Origin: Azospirillum melinis | GTDB taxonomy: Bacteria; Pseudomonadota; Alphaproteobacteria; Azospirillales; Azospirillaceae | Direction: 5' to 3' | Length of the DNA stretch: 64,000 bases | NCBI RefSeq assembly: GCF_013340935.1 | Contig: NZ_WHOS01000019.1 | Location: 51,021-115,020 of the forward strand | Part shown: positions 62,344-64,000 of the stretch, one piece after another | Layout: every line of letters begins with the position of its first letter | Position numbering within the stretch: the first letter of the stretch is position 1 | The notes under the pieces: model-generated | What the model was told of the DNA's origin: nothing | Database searches by the model: none | The model's input: only the letters and a program-made list of their open reading frames with translations | Made by a program: the position numbers and the translations under genes

Positions 62344-63747
62344 ATGACCGTGCGAAGCCGTTTTGCGCGCCGCTGGCTGCTGGCGACGGCCCTGACCCTG
62401 ACCGCTACGATGGGCACAGCAGTGACCGGCGGTGGTACGGCCCAGGCCCAGTCCCTCGAGCAGGCCCTCGCCCAGGCCTATGCCAACAACCCGACCATCG
62501 GCGCCCAGCGCGCCCGCCTGCGCGCCGTCGACGAAGGCGTGCCCCAGGCGCTGTCCGGCTACCGTCCGACCGCCCGCGTGACCGCCGGCATCACCCGCTC
62601 GATGGGCGAGAGCAAGTATGACGGCGGCTCGACCGGGTCGGAAAGCAACGCCAAGAGCGTCGGCGTCACCGCCACCCAGCCGATCTACGACGCCACCGTC
62701 GCTCCGGCCGTCCGCCGTGCCGAGCGGCTGGTCGAAGCGCAGCGCGCCACCCTGATCGCTTCGGAACAGTCGGTCCTGCTGGCCGCCGCCCAGGCCTATC
62801 TGGACATCGTCCAGAACCAGGCCATCCTGCAGCTGCAGACCAACAACGAGCAGGTGCTGCGCCGCCAGCTGGACGCCGCCCGTGACCGCTTCCGCGTCGG
62901 CGAATACACCCGCACCGACGTCAGCCAGTCCGAGTCGCGCCTGTCGGCCGCCATCGCCTCCAAGATTTCGGCCGAAGGCACGCTGCGCGCCTCCCGGGCC
63001 ACCTACGAGCGTCTGGTCGGTGCCGCTCCCGGCGAGCTGAAGGCGCCGAAGCCGGCCTTCCGCCTGCCGAAGAACCTGGACGAACTGGTCGAGCTGGCCC
63101 GCGCCAACAACCCGAACGTCCTGTCCGCCTCCTACACCGAGGCGGCGCAGCGCGAGGCGGTGGACCAGCAGTACGGCCGCCTGCTGCCGTCGGTGAATCT
63201 CTCTGCCAGCGGCACCCGCACCTACGATCCGGGCCGTTCGTCCGGCATCGAGCTGAACCGGGCTGACAGCGCGCAGATCACCGCCCAGGTCAACATCCCG
63301 CTCTATCAGGCCGGCCAGCCGGAAGCCCTGGTCCGCGAGGCCAAGCAGACCGCCAACCAAGCCCGCCTGCAGATCGAGGAATCCCGCCGTCAGGTGACCG
63401 AATCGGCGGTCAGCGCCTGGCAGGCCCTGCAGACGGCCCGCGCCAGCATCGAGTCCTATTCGGCGCAGATCAAGGCGGCCCAGATCGCCCTGGAAGGCGT
63501 CCGTCAGGAGGCGCAGGTCGGTTCGCGCACCGTGCTCGACGTGCTGAACCAGGAACAGGAACTGCTGAACGCCCGCGTCTTCCTCGTCCGTGCCCAGCAC
63601 GACGAAATGGTCGCGGCCTTCAATGTACTGGCGTCCAGTGGACAGTTGACGGCGGACCGGTTGAACCTGCCGGTCCAGAAATACGACCCGACCGCGAATT
63701 ACGACAAGACGCGGGGCAAGTGGTTCGGAACTTCGGTGACCGAATGA
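62344..63747 (+). CDS. tolC: TolC-family outer-membrane channel
   Basis: 467-residue outer-membrane efflux and type I secretion channel. The signal peptide ends near TAQAQS. The body shows two OEP repeats with long helices (QAYANNPTIGAQRARLRAVD; KQTANQARLQIEESRRQV) and short strands. Typical landmarks include QAYLDIVQNQAIL and EAQVGSRTVLDVLNQEQELL. It could serve an RTX-type exporter (the RTX protein at 44.0 kb) or drug efflux. The start is the ATG at 62344, 3 bp after the rhodanese stop. Confidence 0.92.
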   Translation: MTVRSRFARRWLLATALTLTATMGTAVTGGGTAQAQSLEQALAQAYANNPTIGAQRARLRAVDEGVPQALSGYRPTARVTAGITRSMGESKYDGGSTGSESNAKSVGVTATQPIYDATVAPAVRRAERLVEAQRATLIASEQSVLLAAAQAYLDIVQNQAILQLQTNNEQVLRRQLDAARDRFRVGEYTRTDVSQSESRLSAAIASKISAEGTLRASRATYERLVGAAPGELKAPKPAFRLPKNLDELVELARANNPNVLSASYTEAAQREAVDQQYGRLLPSVNLSASGTRTYDPGRSSGIELNRADSAQITAQVNIPLYQAGQPEALVREAKQTANQARLQIEESRRQVTESAVSAWQALQTARASIESYSAQIKAAQIALEGVRQEAQVGSRTVLDVLNQEQELLNARVFLVRAQHDEMVAAFNVLASSGQLTADRLNLPVQKYDPTANYDKTRGKWFGTSVTE

Positions 63748-63753
63748 ACGAAG

Positions 63754-63778
63754 CGGCCCGCGAAAGCGGGCCGTTTTT
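63754..63778 (+). terminator. Intrinsic terminator of tolC
   Basis: CGGCCCGC and GCGGGCCG form an 8-bp stem around GAAA, followed by TTTTT. It begins 6 nt after the tolC stop. Confidence 0.9.
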
Positions 63779-63843
63779 GTATTATGGCTTTTTTGCCAGC
63801 CCTGCCCTAGGTTTGGGGCAGGTTGACGTCTCGGGTTGCCAAG

Positions 63844-64000
63844 ATGAGCGATAAGGGCCAGCAAGAACCTTCGATGGAGGAAATCCTCGCCTCCATCCGG
63901 CGGATCATTTCCGAGGACGGCGAGCCTGCCAAATCGGAAACCCAGGCGCCTTCGCCGCCTCCACCTCCGCCGCCCCCTCCACCATCGGGGGCGGCGGGGG
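63844..64000 (+). CDS. DUF2497 (PopZ-like) protein, N-terminal part
   Basis: The first 52 codons are visible before the window ends. The N-terminus EPSMEEILASIRRIISED is the diagnostic DUF2497/PopZ motif, and a Pro-rich stretch begins at about residue 38, as in Caulobacter PopZ (polar organizing protein). In alphaproteobacteria this gene commonly lies before valS. The rest, with the C-terminal oligomerisation region, is outside the window. The start at 63844 fits the family start. Confidence 0.85.
   Translation, partial: MSDKGQQEPSMEEILASIRRIISEDGEPAKSETQAPSPPPPPPPPPPSGAAG

Overview
The window comes from a GC-rich alphaproteobacterium, most likely Azospirillum or a close relative in the Rhodospirillales. 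This rests on gene content and order: etfB-etfA, aapJQMP, a phasin, a YjbH-type porin, a DUF2497/PopZ-like protein after tolC, CtrA-type TTAA-N7-TTAA sites near a motility gene, and a SAM-II riboswitch on metZ. No insertion sequence, prophage, plasmid backbone or CRISPR array was seen, so this looks like ordinary chromosome. The species assignment is inference.

Layout. 1-7.6 kb: a partial typA GTPase gene diverges from tamA-tamB (outer-membrane assembly). 7.7-13.2 kb: a methyltransferase, small unknown proteins, a lytic transglycosylase, an ECF sigma factor, a DUF1328 membrane peptide and a secreted protein. 13.2-19.9 kb: YjbH, OsmC, a cation efflux pump, a phasin, metZ under a SAM-II riboswitch with a terminator, and an AraC/GyrI regulator. 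20-26.3 kb: murJ and two convergent sensor kinases. 26.4-33.5 kb: a fatty-acid or branched-chain acyl-CoA module (fadD, MerR regulator, thioesterase, etfB, etfA), with a candidate MerR operator in the fadD/SCP2 divergent gap. 33.5-41 kb: flavin reductase, motB with a CtrA-like site, ATP-grasp/alpha-E pair, bpt and a chemoreceptor. 41.2-43.3 kb: TRAP transporter membrane subunits. 43.4-47 kb: lipoprotein, RTX protein behind two CtrA-like sites, hisI and metC. 47.3-53 kb: aapJQMP amino-acid ABC transporter and a HisC-like aminotransferase. 53.3-59.3 kb: GNATs, sseA, alaX, cysK, a Nudix hydrolase and an HtrA-like protein without its catalytic triad. 59.5-64 kb: three small proteins, tRNA-Asn, tRNA-Cys, a PCMT-like protein, a rhodanese, tolC and the start of a PopZ-like gene.

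The most interesting signal is not a protein. Three short intergenic units, two in tandem at 53.06-53.32 kb and one on the minus strand at 45.12-45.23 kb, share one architecture. Each has an FNR/FixK-type box (TTGAT-N4-ATCAA, one copy with a single change), then 34-35 nt, then a nearly invariant 19-nt element (TGTCTCTAAMCCTCCCTGT), then a strong intrinsic terminator. The box-to-element distance places transcription starts at the element, as in class II FNR promoters. I read these as a family of about 60-nt oxygen-responsive small RNAs with an anti-Shine-Dalgarno 5' end. One copy is perfectly complementary over 12 nt to the ribosome-binding site of the TRAP gene dctQ in this same window.

Several genes form functional sets: TamA/TamB in envelope assembly; metZ, metC, cysK, sseA, the rhodanese, tRNA-Cys and AlaX around sulfur amino acids; FadD, thioesterase and ETF in acyl-CoA oxidation; and CtrA-like sites linking motB and the RTX gene to a motility or cell-cycle programme.
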